Positions 54,861-64,000 of a stretch of 64,000 nucleotides of DNA are shown here, piece after piece. The notes beneath the pieces were generated by a model. That model had not been told where the DNA came from. It did not search any database and worked only from the letters and a program-made list of their open reading frames with translations. Source of the stretch: Oenanthe sinensis (lineage: Eukaryota > Streptophyta > Magnoliopsida > Apiales > Apiaceae); assembly GCA_028671895.1 (NCBI GenBank), contig JAPMAC010000221.1, forward strand, positions 3,162,001-3,226,000, written 5' to 3'. A program made the translations under genes and the position numbers. Position 1 is the stretch's first letter. Each line of letters begins with the position of its first letter.

Positions 54861-54872
54861 TGGTATCAAAGC
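54861..54872 (+). promoter_or_regulatory. S6 primer binding site
   Basis: TGGTATCAAAGC, one mismatch from the initiator tRNA-Met site. Confidence 0.88.
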
Positions 54873-54895
54873 TAGACATTTAAAATCGATCAAAG

Positions 54896-57192
54896 ATGTC
54901 TAGAAACAAAGATGGCAATTCTAAAATTCTTATGCTTAAGAGAAACGAATACACCCACTGGAAGGTCAAGATGATGCACCATCTAGAAGCTACAGACCCT
55001 GACTATCTTGACAAGATTAGTGAAGGCCCTTTTGTGCCCTTAAATATTGTGCCTCAATCAATGAGGAAGGCAAAATAACTGAAGAACATCTCATTGAGAA
55101 ACCAAAGGTTGAATGGACAAACGAGGATATGGAAAATGTCCTTAAAGAGACAAAAGTAAAAAACATTCTCATTAACAGTTTGGATTCTGTTCTTACAAAC
55201 TATGTCATATCATGCAAAACTGCTAAGGAGATGTGGACCAAACTTGAAGTGCATTGTCAAGGGACTAAAGATGTCAAGAAGAATGCAAGGTCTCTGTTAA
55301 TTCAGGAGTATGAGTAATTTGAAGCGAAGCCTGGAGAATCTATTACTGAATTATATGATAGGTTCACAAAACTTCTGAATGAGATGGCCATGTTTGGTAA
55401 AGTTTATGATTCTGAAGATACAAATACCAAGTTTCTGATAGCACTTCCTGAAGAGTGGGACAACAAAACTACAACTATAAGAGAAGCTAGAGATTTGGAT
55501 GAATTAACTCTAGAAGAATTGTATGGAAGACTAAAGACATATGATTTAGAGATGCAACAGAGGAATAATAAGAAATCTGTGAAGACAAAATCTGTGGCAC
55601 TCTTAATGGGGTCTGACAAAGAATAACAGGGAGAACCCAGAGAAGTAAGAATCAAGGATTCAAGGAAAAAGGGTAAAGCTGTTGATGAGTCAGAGTCTAC
55701 AGACACAGACTCTGATTCTGGTGAGGAGATTGACCTAAGTCAAATGATGGCTATGTTTGCAAAAAATTTCAAGAAAATGAAATTTAATAAAAGAACTGGC
55801 AAATTTAGCAAGAGGCCATCATTTAAAGAAGGAAGATGAAAAAGTTGAGAAGAGACAGAGCACAATAATTAAACTTGACAAAGTAAAAGTCAAGTGTTTC
55901 AACTGTGGAATACTGGGACACTTTGGTAGTGAATGCAGAAAGCAAAAAGGTCAAGGAAAAGGGAAAACACTTCTATTAACTGGAATGGATTGGGCAGATT
56001 CAAGCTCAGAGGATGAAATTGATTATGAAAATCTATCATTGATGGCATCCTCCTCAAGAAAATCACAATCTCTCAAAGAACCTTCATCTCCTAAAACTCA
56101 GGTATCAATCTTCACTCCTGAATCATTACTTAATTTAGACCCTGATGATTTACTAATAGTAAAAAGAGTGATTAATAATGTACTAGCAAACTGTAGGTCT
56201 CTCACCAGTGAAAGTAAAAGATTAAGAGAAGAAAATTTAATCTTCACACATAGAAATAATCATCTAGAGTCTGAGTTAAAGTCAATGGAACAATACAAAA
56301 AGGATTCTGAAAAACATAGTCACAATTACACTGAAGTCTTGAAAGCCTATGACTATGTTAGGAAAGAACTAGATGAAGAAAGACTTAAATTTAAAGTTTG
56401 GACAGACTCTGGTAGAAAAGTTCAAGAAATTCTCAACAATCAAAATAGATGTCAAACTGCAGGCCTAGGCTATGACATGGGTCAAGAAAAAAACCTATTA
56501 TTGAGAATGATAAAAGTAAAGCTAGTCAAAATAGTAAGACAAATGATAAAAGTACCTTTGTTCCTGTTAAGTTTGTGACCCCTAAAGAAAAGACTGAAAC
56601 CACAAACTCATCTGTCAATAGTCCCCCTGTTGTTGACAAAAAGACAGATGAAACGGGAGTAAATAAGCCTAAGAAAAACATAAACATAGGGTACTTGTCC
56701 AAGTCTAAGCTAAAAGAGAGGCTAGAAAAATTATCAGAGTCTAGCAAGACTAGGAGGAATAGGAATGGTAAAGAAGGCATTAACAAAGCCAACAATTATC
56801 AAACAGATCCTAATGCTCCCAGAAAGAAGTGTTATAGATGTTGAAATCACAACCATTTAGCTCTGGACTGTAAAACAAAGATTGAGAAAAAATCAGAGTT
56901 TAGTTCTTCTCAGACTCTGAAAAGTCACTACATTCCACAGAAGCCCTGTTATCACTGTGGTATCATATTTCATTCTATTTATATGTGTAGAGACTATCAT
57001 GATCTGTATTACAATTTCTATGAGCTAAAATCTTCAATTGATAAAAGCTGGTATGACACTGTTAAGACTTTATCAGAGTCTAAAACAATAAAAGAAACAG
57101 GTAAAAAAAAAGTCATGAACTCGAAACCTGTTTCTCCCAAAGCTAGTAAGAAAGGATCCAAAACAGTTTGGATCCCTAAAACATATAACTAG
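54896..57192 (+). pseudogene. S6 gag, several stops and frameshifts
   Basis: Plus strand from ATG 54896 (MSRNKDGNSKILMLKRNEY). Core with AKEMWTKLEVHCQ and EEWDNKTTTIREARDLDEL; knuckle CFNCGILGHFGSEC at about 55899-55940; coiled coil at 56100-56420 (SKRLREENLIFTHRN); then a basic region and a Cys/His cluster CYHCGIIFHSIYMC. Breaks: frameshift near 55070, TAA at 55315, TAA at 55624, extra base near 55826, frameshift near 56485, TGA at 56842. The final TAG at 57190-57192 (after VWIPKTYN) is shared with S1 and is probably the true gag end. Gag is unusually long for copia, as known for Sireviruses. Confidence 0.82.
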
Positions 57193-57203
57193 TTGCTTTA
57201 TGT

Positions 57204-57475
57204 ATGCAGGGAACTAGGGAAAAGAAAGTATCCCTAATCTTGGACAGTGGATGCTCAGGACACATGACTGGAGAGAAATCCCTGCTTATAGATTTTGTGA
57301 AGATGGCTGGCCCAGAAGAATCCTTTGGAGATGGCAATAAAGGACAAACACTAGGATATGGCAAGATTGTACTTAGAAATGTTATAATTGAAGAAATATC
57401 TCTAGTTGATGGCTTGAAACACAATTTAATCAGTATGTCAACTTGGAGACAAGGGTTACCATACTGGATTTGACA
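57204..57475 (+). pseudogene. S6 protease
   Basis: Plus strand from ATG 57204 (MQGTREKKVSLILDSGCSG), in the -1 frame relative to gag. LDSGCSGHMTG holds the catalytic Asp-Ser-Gly and is typical of Sireviruses. The end GLKHNLISMS leads to the integrase linker; a frameshift near 57455 moves pol to the frame used from 57514 on. Confidence 0.85.
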
Positions 57476-58770
57476 ACAAACAGTGTCTTGTAACTAATCA
57501 AGAAACAGGCATTGTGGTTTTCAAAGGGCACATACATGGTAACATTTATGAAGCTAGCTTGGAGGATTGCATTCACAATAAAGTCACATGTCTATATAGC
57601 GAAGCCTCAACTGAAGAAAGCTGGAAATTGCACAAGAAATTGTCTCACATCAACTTTAAAACTCTCAATAAATTGGTTAAACAGAATCTTGTGAGAGGAT
57701 TGCCACAGGTTGATTTTGTGCAAGATGGACTTTGTGAAGCATGTCAACTTGGAAAGTAAAAGAAAACATCCTTCAAGAGCAAAACAATAAACACAATTCC
57801 TGAACCTTTTTATTTATTACATCTTGTCATTGTAGATGATTTTACAAAATACACTTGGGTTTTCTTTTTACATTCAAAGGATGAAGCTTCACAACACATA
57901 GAAGACCATATCACTTTTTTGGAAATAAATTCAAAGAATACAGTTAGAGTTCTAAGGAGTGACAATGGTACTGAATTCAAGAATACAACCATGGAGGAAT
58001 ACTATGCATCAAAGGGAATTAATCAATAATTTTTTACACCAGGAACACCTCAACAAAATGGAGTTGTGGAAAGGAAAAATAGAACACTCATTGAATCTGT
58101 CAGAACAATGTTAGCAGAATCTAAATTACCAGTATATTTTTGGGCTGAGGTAGTAAGTACAACATGTTTCACTCAAAACTGCACATTGATTAATATGCAT
58201 GAAGTAACTCCATATGAGATGGTAAAGAACAAGAAGCCAAGTGTGAAACATTTTTATATATTTGGATGCAAGTGTTTTGTGCTAAAACTACATCCAGAAA
58301 ACTTAAGTAAATTTAAGAACAAGGCTGATAAAGCTATTTTTCTTGGATATGCAACTAACTCAAAGGAATTTAGAGCATTTAATCTCAGAACCAAAATTGT
58401 TATGGAATCTATTTAAGTTGCATTTGATGACAAAAAGATTATAGGAATGCAGAATGAATCATAGTCTACAAGTTTAGAATTTGAAAATCTGAAAAGTTAT
58501 GAGAGAGATGAAGACAGTGAGAATGAAAAGATTCAATTAACTTCTAATACAAGTCAGAATCATGCACACTCTGAGGGGGAGCAAGAAAATTCAACTCCAA
58601 ACAATTCAAAGTCTAGACAAACAGAGTCTAGGCTTTTAGAGTCTAACTCTTCAGAGTCTGGATCAAAAAATTCTGAATTATTCTCAGAGACAAATAATTT
58701 AGGGGGAGCTTCAAGTTCAAAAATCAATTTTCCACCAGCTAGAAAATGGACAAGGGATCATACTCCTGAC
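57476..58770 (+). pseudogene. S6 integrase and hinge, catalytic Asp missing
   Basis: Plus strand. Zinc part: WKLHKKLSHINF with CEACQLGK (stop TAA follows at 57757). The core goes from PFYLLH straight to LVIVDDFTKYTWV: a segment of about 18 residues that carries the first catalytic Asp in relatives is deleted near 57818. The second Asp is in RSDNGTEFKN, the Glu in NGVVERKNRT. Stops near 58027, 58414 and 58462. The hinge (58440-58760) is Ser/Glu-rich with several CAGAGTCT motifs and two GGGGGAG runs (58574-58582, 58702-58708). Confidence 0.83.
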
Positions 58771-60247
58771 TTGATAATTGGGGATCCTGAGAGTGGTGTA
58801 CAAACTAGGGCAGCCACTCAAAATGAATGTCTTTTTAGTTGTTTTCTCTCAAAGAATGAACCTACGAAAATTGAGGAAGCATTACAAGAACCTGATTGGA
58901 TCATTGCAATGCAAGAAGAATTGAATGAATTTGAGAGAAACAAAGTGTGGAAACTTGTACCAAGACCAAAAGATAGATCAACAATTGGAGCCAAATGGGT
59001 ATTCAGAAACAAGCTTGATGAAAATGGGCTTGTAATTAGAAACAAAGCAAGGCTAGTTGCAAAAGGATACTCTCAAGAGGAAGGAATTTATTATGATGAA
59101 ACTTTTGCACCAGTAGCACGATTGGAAGCTATCAGAATGTTTCTTGTATTTGCAGCTCATTCAAAATTCAAGGTGTATCAAATGGATGTGAAAAGTGCCT
59201 TCTTGAATGGGAAATTGGAAGAAGAAGTCTATGTGGAGCATCCACCATGATTTGTTGATCCAAAGTTTCCTGATCATGTCTATAGATTAGACAAGACACT
59301 ATATGGATTGGAGCAAGCACCAAGAGCAAGGTATGAAACACTGTCAAAATTTCTTCTTGAAAATGAATTCACAAGAGCTGCCATTGAAAAAACTCTTTTC
59401 ATTAGAAAACATAAAGGTGATATTTTGCTTGTTCAGATTTATGTTGATGATATTATTTTTGATTCTACTAATGAAAATCTCTGTGAAAAGTTTAGCAAAT
59501 TAATGCAGTCAAAATATGAAATGAGCATGATGGGAGAATTAAACTTCTTTTTGGGACTTCAAGTCAAATAGAGTGATGAATAAATCTTTATCAATCATTC
59601 AATGTATGTGAAAGACCTGTTAAAGAAGTTTGATATGCAAGACTGTGCAACTGCCAAAACTCCCATGTCAATAACTACTATGCTAGACTCTGACCCAAAG
59701 GGTAAGAAAGTTAATAACACTAGCTATAGAGGTATGATTGGCTCATTGCTATATTTAATTGCAAGTAGACCAGATATAATATTTGCAACATGCCTGTGTG
59801 CTAGATTTCAGGCTGACCCAAGAGAATCACATTTATTAGTTGTAAAGAGAATTTTCATATATCTCAAGGGTGCTCAAACACTAGGACTTTGGTATCCTAG
59901 AGAGTCAGACTTTTCACTAATTGGTTATTCAGACTCTGACTATGCAGGATGCAAAGTGGATAAGAAAAGCACAACAGGACAATGCCAATTTCATGGTAAC
60001 AGACTAATTTCTTGGTTTAGCAAGAAACAACAAACAGTTTCAACTTCAACAGCTGAGGCTGAATATATAGTAGCTGGAAGTTGTTGTTCTCAAATTCTGT
60101 GGATAAAAAATCAATTAATTGATTATGGACTAACTTTTTCAAATATTCCTATGTATTGTGATAATACAAGTGCTATTAAAATTGCAGAGAATCTAGTCCA
60201 GCATTCCAGAACAAAGTACATTGATGTCAGGTATCATTTTATAAGGC
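58771..60247 (+). pseudogene. S6 reverse transcriptase and RNase H
   Basis: Plus strand, one frame with stops at 59248-59250 (TGA), 59569-59571 (TAG) and near 59581. RT: WIIAMQEELNEFERNKVW, YQMDVKSAFLNGKLEEEV, intact YVDD at 59440-59451 in IYVDDIIFDSTNENL, and MSMMGELNFFLGLQ, characteristic of Sireviruses. RNase H: LIGYSDSDYAGC, STAEAEYIVAGS, YCDNTSAIKIA, all acidic active-site residues present. It ends at VRYHFIR, cut by S7. Confidence 0.88.
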
Positions 60248-62037
60248 TGTATGTATAGACCTATATGTAACATAAGGTTATAACTCAACACAAGAACAGG
60301 ACATGTAAATAATATGAAGTTATCACCGGAATCAGGAAGACATGAAGACTTGGTAAAGACAAATGATAAAGAAGAAATCTACAGACTTGAAGCATTAGCT
60401 CACTGGAAGAAGTTCATTAATATGTTCATGCCTCAGTGAAGAATAAATGACGAAGTATTCAAGGATGTGGAAGCAGTGAAGCAGTTGTCAAAGTACCAGA
60501 AAGATTCTAGTGATCCAAATCTGTAAATTAGTCAAGCAATGAATTGCAGAGCTCAAGTACAGGAATCGAGAAGATAGAATATACGGCGAATACAAAGAAT
60601 CAAAATATTAGATGGAATCTTGGAGTCTATTATAGATTGCTGGAGGAAGTTCATTCATATGTTCAGATTTCAGTGAAGGATAAAGTTCGAAGATGTTCAG
60701 GGTTTCAGATATGTTTATGGTTCAGCATAAGTGCCAGAGGATTCCAATGTACTTACAATCGAAGCACTTCTAATCAACAAGAAACAAAGTCAATTGTATT
60801 GTAAAGAAGATGTGAAGATCAAGATCGTGTTAGTCGTTTGTGAACCAGACCAGTTGCACCAAACGTCAACACAAAAGAGATTGAGAATTGCATCATTGAT
60901 TCAGAAGAATTGGCTGTATGATTAAATTAGTAACAAGTGAAGTGGTATGTGACTAAGCCCGGAATAAATCAAGGTCGAATTAACAAGGAAATATTTATTT
61001 GACTTGGTTGCAGTGGAAGAAATTATATTAAGGGCTTAACAGGTTCGAAATTGGCTAAGTAAAGAAGACAACAGAAGCTGTATCCAGAAATCAACTTGGT
61101 CAAGCTATTTCGTCTTATTCACCAATGGTTACACAAGCTATTTTGTCTTATTCACAGATGGTTAACAACCATCGGGTGAAATGAAAGAATTGGTGAATAT
61201 TAAAAGGACTTCTTTTGTCCTATTAAGCCGATAGTTACTAACTATCGGAAAAGAAACAAAAGCCAACTAGCCACTTTCCGATGGTTACTAAGATTGGAGT
61301 AATTGATTTTATTTCAGGAATTGTTTTAAGTCTCCGATACTTATTTCATAGACTCATCGATACTTAAACAATTAATCAGTAAATTGTTCCCGATACTTAA
61401 GGATAAAAAGAAGTGAGAAGCAGGTCAGTTACTTGGACCACATGAAGCCACGTAGCTGTACTGAAAAAGTCTACACATAAATTGAAGCAGAGCCATTCAT
61501 TTGAGTCGTCTTCAACAACACAACAAAAATATACAGAGAGTGAGAAGGCGAAGCCGGAGAGGAGAGAACACCAGAAAAATCTATACCTCATCATCGGAGA
61601 TGTATTAGTGGTTGGTTCCTTAATGAAAAATGTTGAGGGCCACTATATATCACTCTCTACGGTCTTAGTTTCTTTTGTACTGATCTAGAAATACTTGTAT
61701 AGGAAATTGAGAGTGATATGTTTTTGTTAAGCAGCGAAGAACTTGTTCTTCAGACCGGATTTGTTAAGTGGGTGTAGCAACCTCAGGGTTTATATTTATT
61801 AAATGATATATTCCCCGAATCTTGTGTTGTTCATTTTACTTCTGATTTTCTAGAACCGAAATGATTAATCCTAAACACAGAAAATTAGTAAGCAGCTCCG
61901 TAAACACTATTCACCTCAAGAACACGAGCCCACTAACCGAACTCTAAATTATTTATCCGCAAAAGATTCGAAAGAATTTTTTGATTTAATGAGTATCGTA
62001 TTCAACCCCCCTTCTACGATACTTCCGGGGCCTAACA
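60248..62037 (+). repeat. S7 5' LTR (about 1790 bp)
   Basis: Start TGTATGTATAGACC or, four bases later, TGTATAGACC (left end uncertain), end TTCCGGGGCCTAACA. Contains GAACCAGACCAGTTGCACC (60842-60860), the CCGATAG array (61100-61400), TATA-like ACTATATATCAC (61642-61653), and TTCAACCCCCCTTCTA at 62001-62016. Confidence 0.85.
61100..61400 (+). repeat. CCGATAGTTA motif array in the S7 LTR
   Basis: Seven variants of CCGATAGTTAC or its complement in 300 bases. One copy near 61232-61252 is CCGATAGTTA, one base, TAACTATCGG, a near-perfect palindrome; others are half sites (CCGATACTTA, AACCATCGG). Confidence 0.75.
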
Positions 62038-62039
62038 AT

Positions 62040-62051
62040 TGGTATCAGAGC
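62040..62051 (+). promoter_or_regulatory. S7 primer binding site
   Basis: TGGTATCAGAGC, exact copia site for initiator tRNA-Met, two bases after the LTR. Confidence 0.92.
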
Positions 62052-63399
62052 TCGCTGATTGATATACAAATCAGGATCCGTAGCCTAGTGAAGCTCACCG
62101 TGCCGAAGCTGTTTGGACTCAAAATGAGGAGGCCTTGTTTAATAAGTTTAATTATAAATTTTTAATAAGTTTATTTTATAAACTTTTATAAAATTGATTT
62201 TATAAACTTTTATTAGTTTATGTTATAAATTTTAATTAGTTTATTTTATAAACTTAATATTAAATTTATTTTATAAACTTTTATTAGTTTATGTTATAAA
62301 TTTTAACTAGTTTATTTTATAAAGTTTATAAAGTTTAAAATTTAAATCTATTAAACAAAATTTCGTGGTCCATTTTGTTTTGTGCAACTTGGCCAGTATG
62401 TATTAACCTTGAAGTTGATCAACAGAAGTGGACGAGTTGACCAAAGCATTGGTCATTGCAGTACACGCGCCAAAATTTAAACAGTCAATATTAACAGTGT
62501 AATGCACGCGCGGGAAAAGAAAAGAGTTGTCCGATAGTTACTAACTATCGACACGTCCCCGATAGTTACTAACTATCGGAGCCGCATTCTGATATTTTTT
62601 ATTTTTGATTTATTATGTTTTAAAAATTTTAAAATTCTTAACTTTAAATTTTTCTTAAATATTAATTTACGATATATTTAATTTTTAAGAAAATTTGAAA
62701 TTCTTGAAAATTAAATTTTTTTGTAAATATTTATTTTGGATTAATTTATTTTTTAAGAAAATTAAAATTTTTGGAAATTTAATTTTTTCTTAAATATTAA
62801 ATTAAGGGTGTCGAAGCTGCTTGGACGTCGCAGAGTGTTCATTTTTGAATTGCGTCTCAGAAAAAGATATTTGTCCCTGGTGTAATTTTTGTTTCCGGAA
62901 TAAAAATTGATCAGTGTTTATTAAACTCTGAAACATGATCATATAGTATTTTTACTGTGTAATCATGTCTTAGGTATTAATATTGGCGAAGTTTCTTTTT
63001 GAGGAAAAATGTGAATCATTAGTGTTACTCTTAGACATAAGCGCCTCAGATGCTATTTTGGCCTACTTAACGTTTTGAACCTTTAATATCTATTTTAGAT
63101 TTATTTATTTTTCCAAAAATTTAATACTCTTGTTAATTAAATTTTTCTTAAATATTAATTTATGATATTTTAATTTTTAAGAAAATTCGAAATTCTTGAA
63201 AATTAAGTTTTGTAAATTTTTATTTTTGTTTAATTTACTTTCTAAGAAAATTAAAAATTTTGTAAATTTAAATTTTTCTTAAGTACTTATTCGAGGATGC
63301 TCAGAAGTTAGTAGTTGAAGATTTTTAAGGGTTATTGAAGATAATGAAGATCGACTGAAGATTATCCAAAGAAGTTGATTCTGGTTATGAAAAGATTAT
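62052..63399 (+). other. S7 untranslated leader with repeats
   Basis: No gene. It holds a T/A-rich stretch of repeated TTTATTTTATAAACTTTTA-like pieces (62140-62340), two more copies of the LTR palindrome (62530-62583), and a direct repeat of about 170 bases (62630-62800 and 63120-63285) rich in TTTTTCTTAAATATTAATTT. A short motif (CGAAGCTG(T/C)TTGGAC) occurs at 62103 and 62813. Confidence 0.65.
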
Positions 63400-63715
63400 T
63401 TGGGTACAGTTTTTAGTAGGTTTGAGTTGAATTTGAAGATGAAAAATCTTAGGGGTTTAAGTAGTGTGAAGGAGAACAAACCGGACATCCAAGCATCTCA
63501 GTACAGAAGCCTTAAAGATTATACTATAGGGAGATTACAGGAAGTTCGTGCTAACACTGCAGATCATCTAGAACATAGGATTACAGCTACAAGGGATTCT
63601 AAGGATATAACCACATTATCTTTAGATGAACTATTTGTGTGCTGAAGGCCTATGAACTGGAACAAGAGCTGAAGAAGATAATATTTGGTAAAGCAGGTTG
63701 TTAGCATATCCACTG
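63400..63715 (+). pseudogene. S7 gag piece
   Basis: Plus strand, 81 residues open from ATG 63400 to 63645. The part from KMKNLRGLSS through DIQASQYRSLKDYTIGRLQE and RDSKDITTLSLDELF is typical of Sirevirus gag. A one-base loss near 63635 introduces the stop; the next frame goes on with LKAYELEQELKK-like codons to about 63680. The N-terminal gag core usually found before this is not recognised, so either it is decayed or the gag is shortened. Confidence 0.65.
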
Positions 63716-64000
63716 TATTTGTGACCTAGGAACTAAATTTGATTGAAGTCAAGGTTGAAAACCTCTGAACAGAAATGAAATGATCCTAGAAGCTGAATTG
63801 AAGATGTTGTAGCTCGAGGTAGTGCTCAAGGTGTTGTATGTGAATTTGACACTTTGGAATATCTTGAGAACTGGACTGCAAGTCAAGCCTGCAGGGTAAC
63901 AGGAAGTTCAGTGACATAAGATTCAGTCGGAATCCCAATTCTAAATCTAAGGTCCTTACGTATAGATTCCATTAAGGAGTTTTTCAAGATCAGTTTAAGA
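63716..64000 (+). other. S7 region after the gag piece
   Basis: Stops in all three plus frames; presumably decayed gag. I cannot identify any motif here. Confidence 0.3.

Larger units (their letters stand above)
54095..60247 (+). mobile_element. S6: Sirevirus with 5' LTR, gag and pol
   Basis: Plus strand: LTR, PBS, gag, protease, integrase, RT and RNase H up to the RYHFIR end of pol, where S7 has inserted; the extra ORF and 3' LTR lie outside. Same family as S1 and S2. Inserted in S5 (left flank ATAAA, 54090-54094). Confidence 0.9.
60248..64000 (+). mobile_element. S7: 5' part of a Sirevirus
   Basis: Plus strand: 5' LTR, PBS, leader of about 1.3 kb, and start of a gag. It continues past the right edge. 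Inserted into S6 right after RNase H. It is the outermost insertion seen on the right side. Confidence 0.82.

Noticed and set aside
2422..62051. tRNA genes suggested by matches to initiator tRNA-Met
   Set aside because: Only 12-base primer binding sites are present next to LTRs; no cloverleaf sequence is seen.
62140..62340. Matrix attachment or promoter element from the A/T-rich repeats in the S7 leader
   Set aside because: Low-complexity A/T sequence of this kind is common in these leaders; nothing specific supports it.

Overview
The window is a stretch of plant nuclear DNA made almost entirely of nested, decayed LTR retrotransposons. The organism is probably a flowering plant with a large, repeat-rich, AT-rich genome; I cannot name the species. 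Evidence: Ty1/copia elements of the Sirevirus type (zinc-knuckle gag with a long extension, LDSGCSGHM protease, YVDD reverse transcriptase, GGGGAGAT polypurine tracts), another copia family with 1.5 kb LTRs, and Ty3/gypsy elements of the Tat type (two RNase H domains, an antisense gene behind integrase). I found no host gene, rRNA, tRNA or CRISPR array. Apart from one short open gag (63400-63645), no coding region is intact.

Layout. The centre (29844-48847) is a head-to-tail group of three Tat-type copies on the minus strand: T0 (29844-31807, fragment), T1 (31808-40847, LTR to LTR, most of pol missing) and T2 (40848-48847, right end cut). To the left lies the Sirevirus S3 (6445-29843, plus strand), which abuts T0. 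S3 was hit by two minus-strand copia elements of one family, K1 (8999-17692, target duplication TTTCA) and K2 (19264-27567, target duplication GATGT), and was cut in its RNase H by Sirevirus S2 (3456-6444). Further left, S2 is cut by a Sirevirus LTR fragment (3223-3455), that by Sirevirus S1 (43-3222, minus), and S1 by an unidentified LTR tip (1-42). To the right, T2 is cut by the LTR of copia element K3 (48848-49765), K3 by Sirevirus S5 (49766-54094, minus), S5 by S6 (54095-60247, plus) and S6 by S7 (60248-64000, plus). The window is thus two chains of insertions that get younger outward from the Tat core.

How the parts work. In intact relatives, gag and pol proteins build a particle, a host tRNA primes DNA synthesis at the PBS, the polypurine tract primes the second strand, and integrase inserts the copy. 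Here each set is broken by stops, frameshifts, deletions or nested insertions. K1 is the best preserved: one gag-pol frame of about 1320 codons with only four stops, all explicable as C-to-T changes. The Tat copies also carry, on the opposite strand, a promoter-like region and a three-exon gene related to the plant 'putative gypsy type transposon' proteins.

Most interesting: several Sirevirus LTR families here share flanking motifs but carry, in the same part of the LTR, entirely different arrays of short repeated motifs (CAGAGTCT, TCGACACAT, TTGCGCC, the near-palindromic CCGATAGTTA unit, a 36-base tandem). In the CAGAGTCT family the same motif also recurs through the coding sequence.
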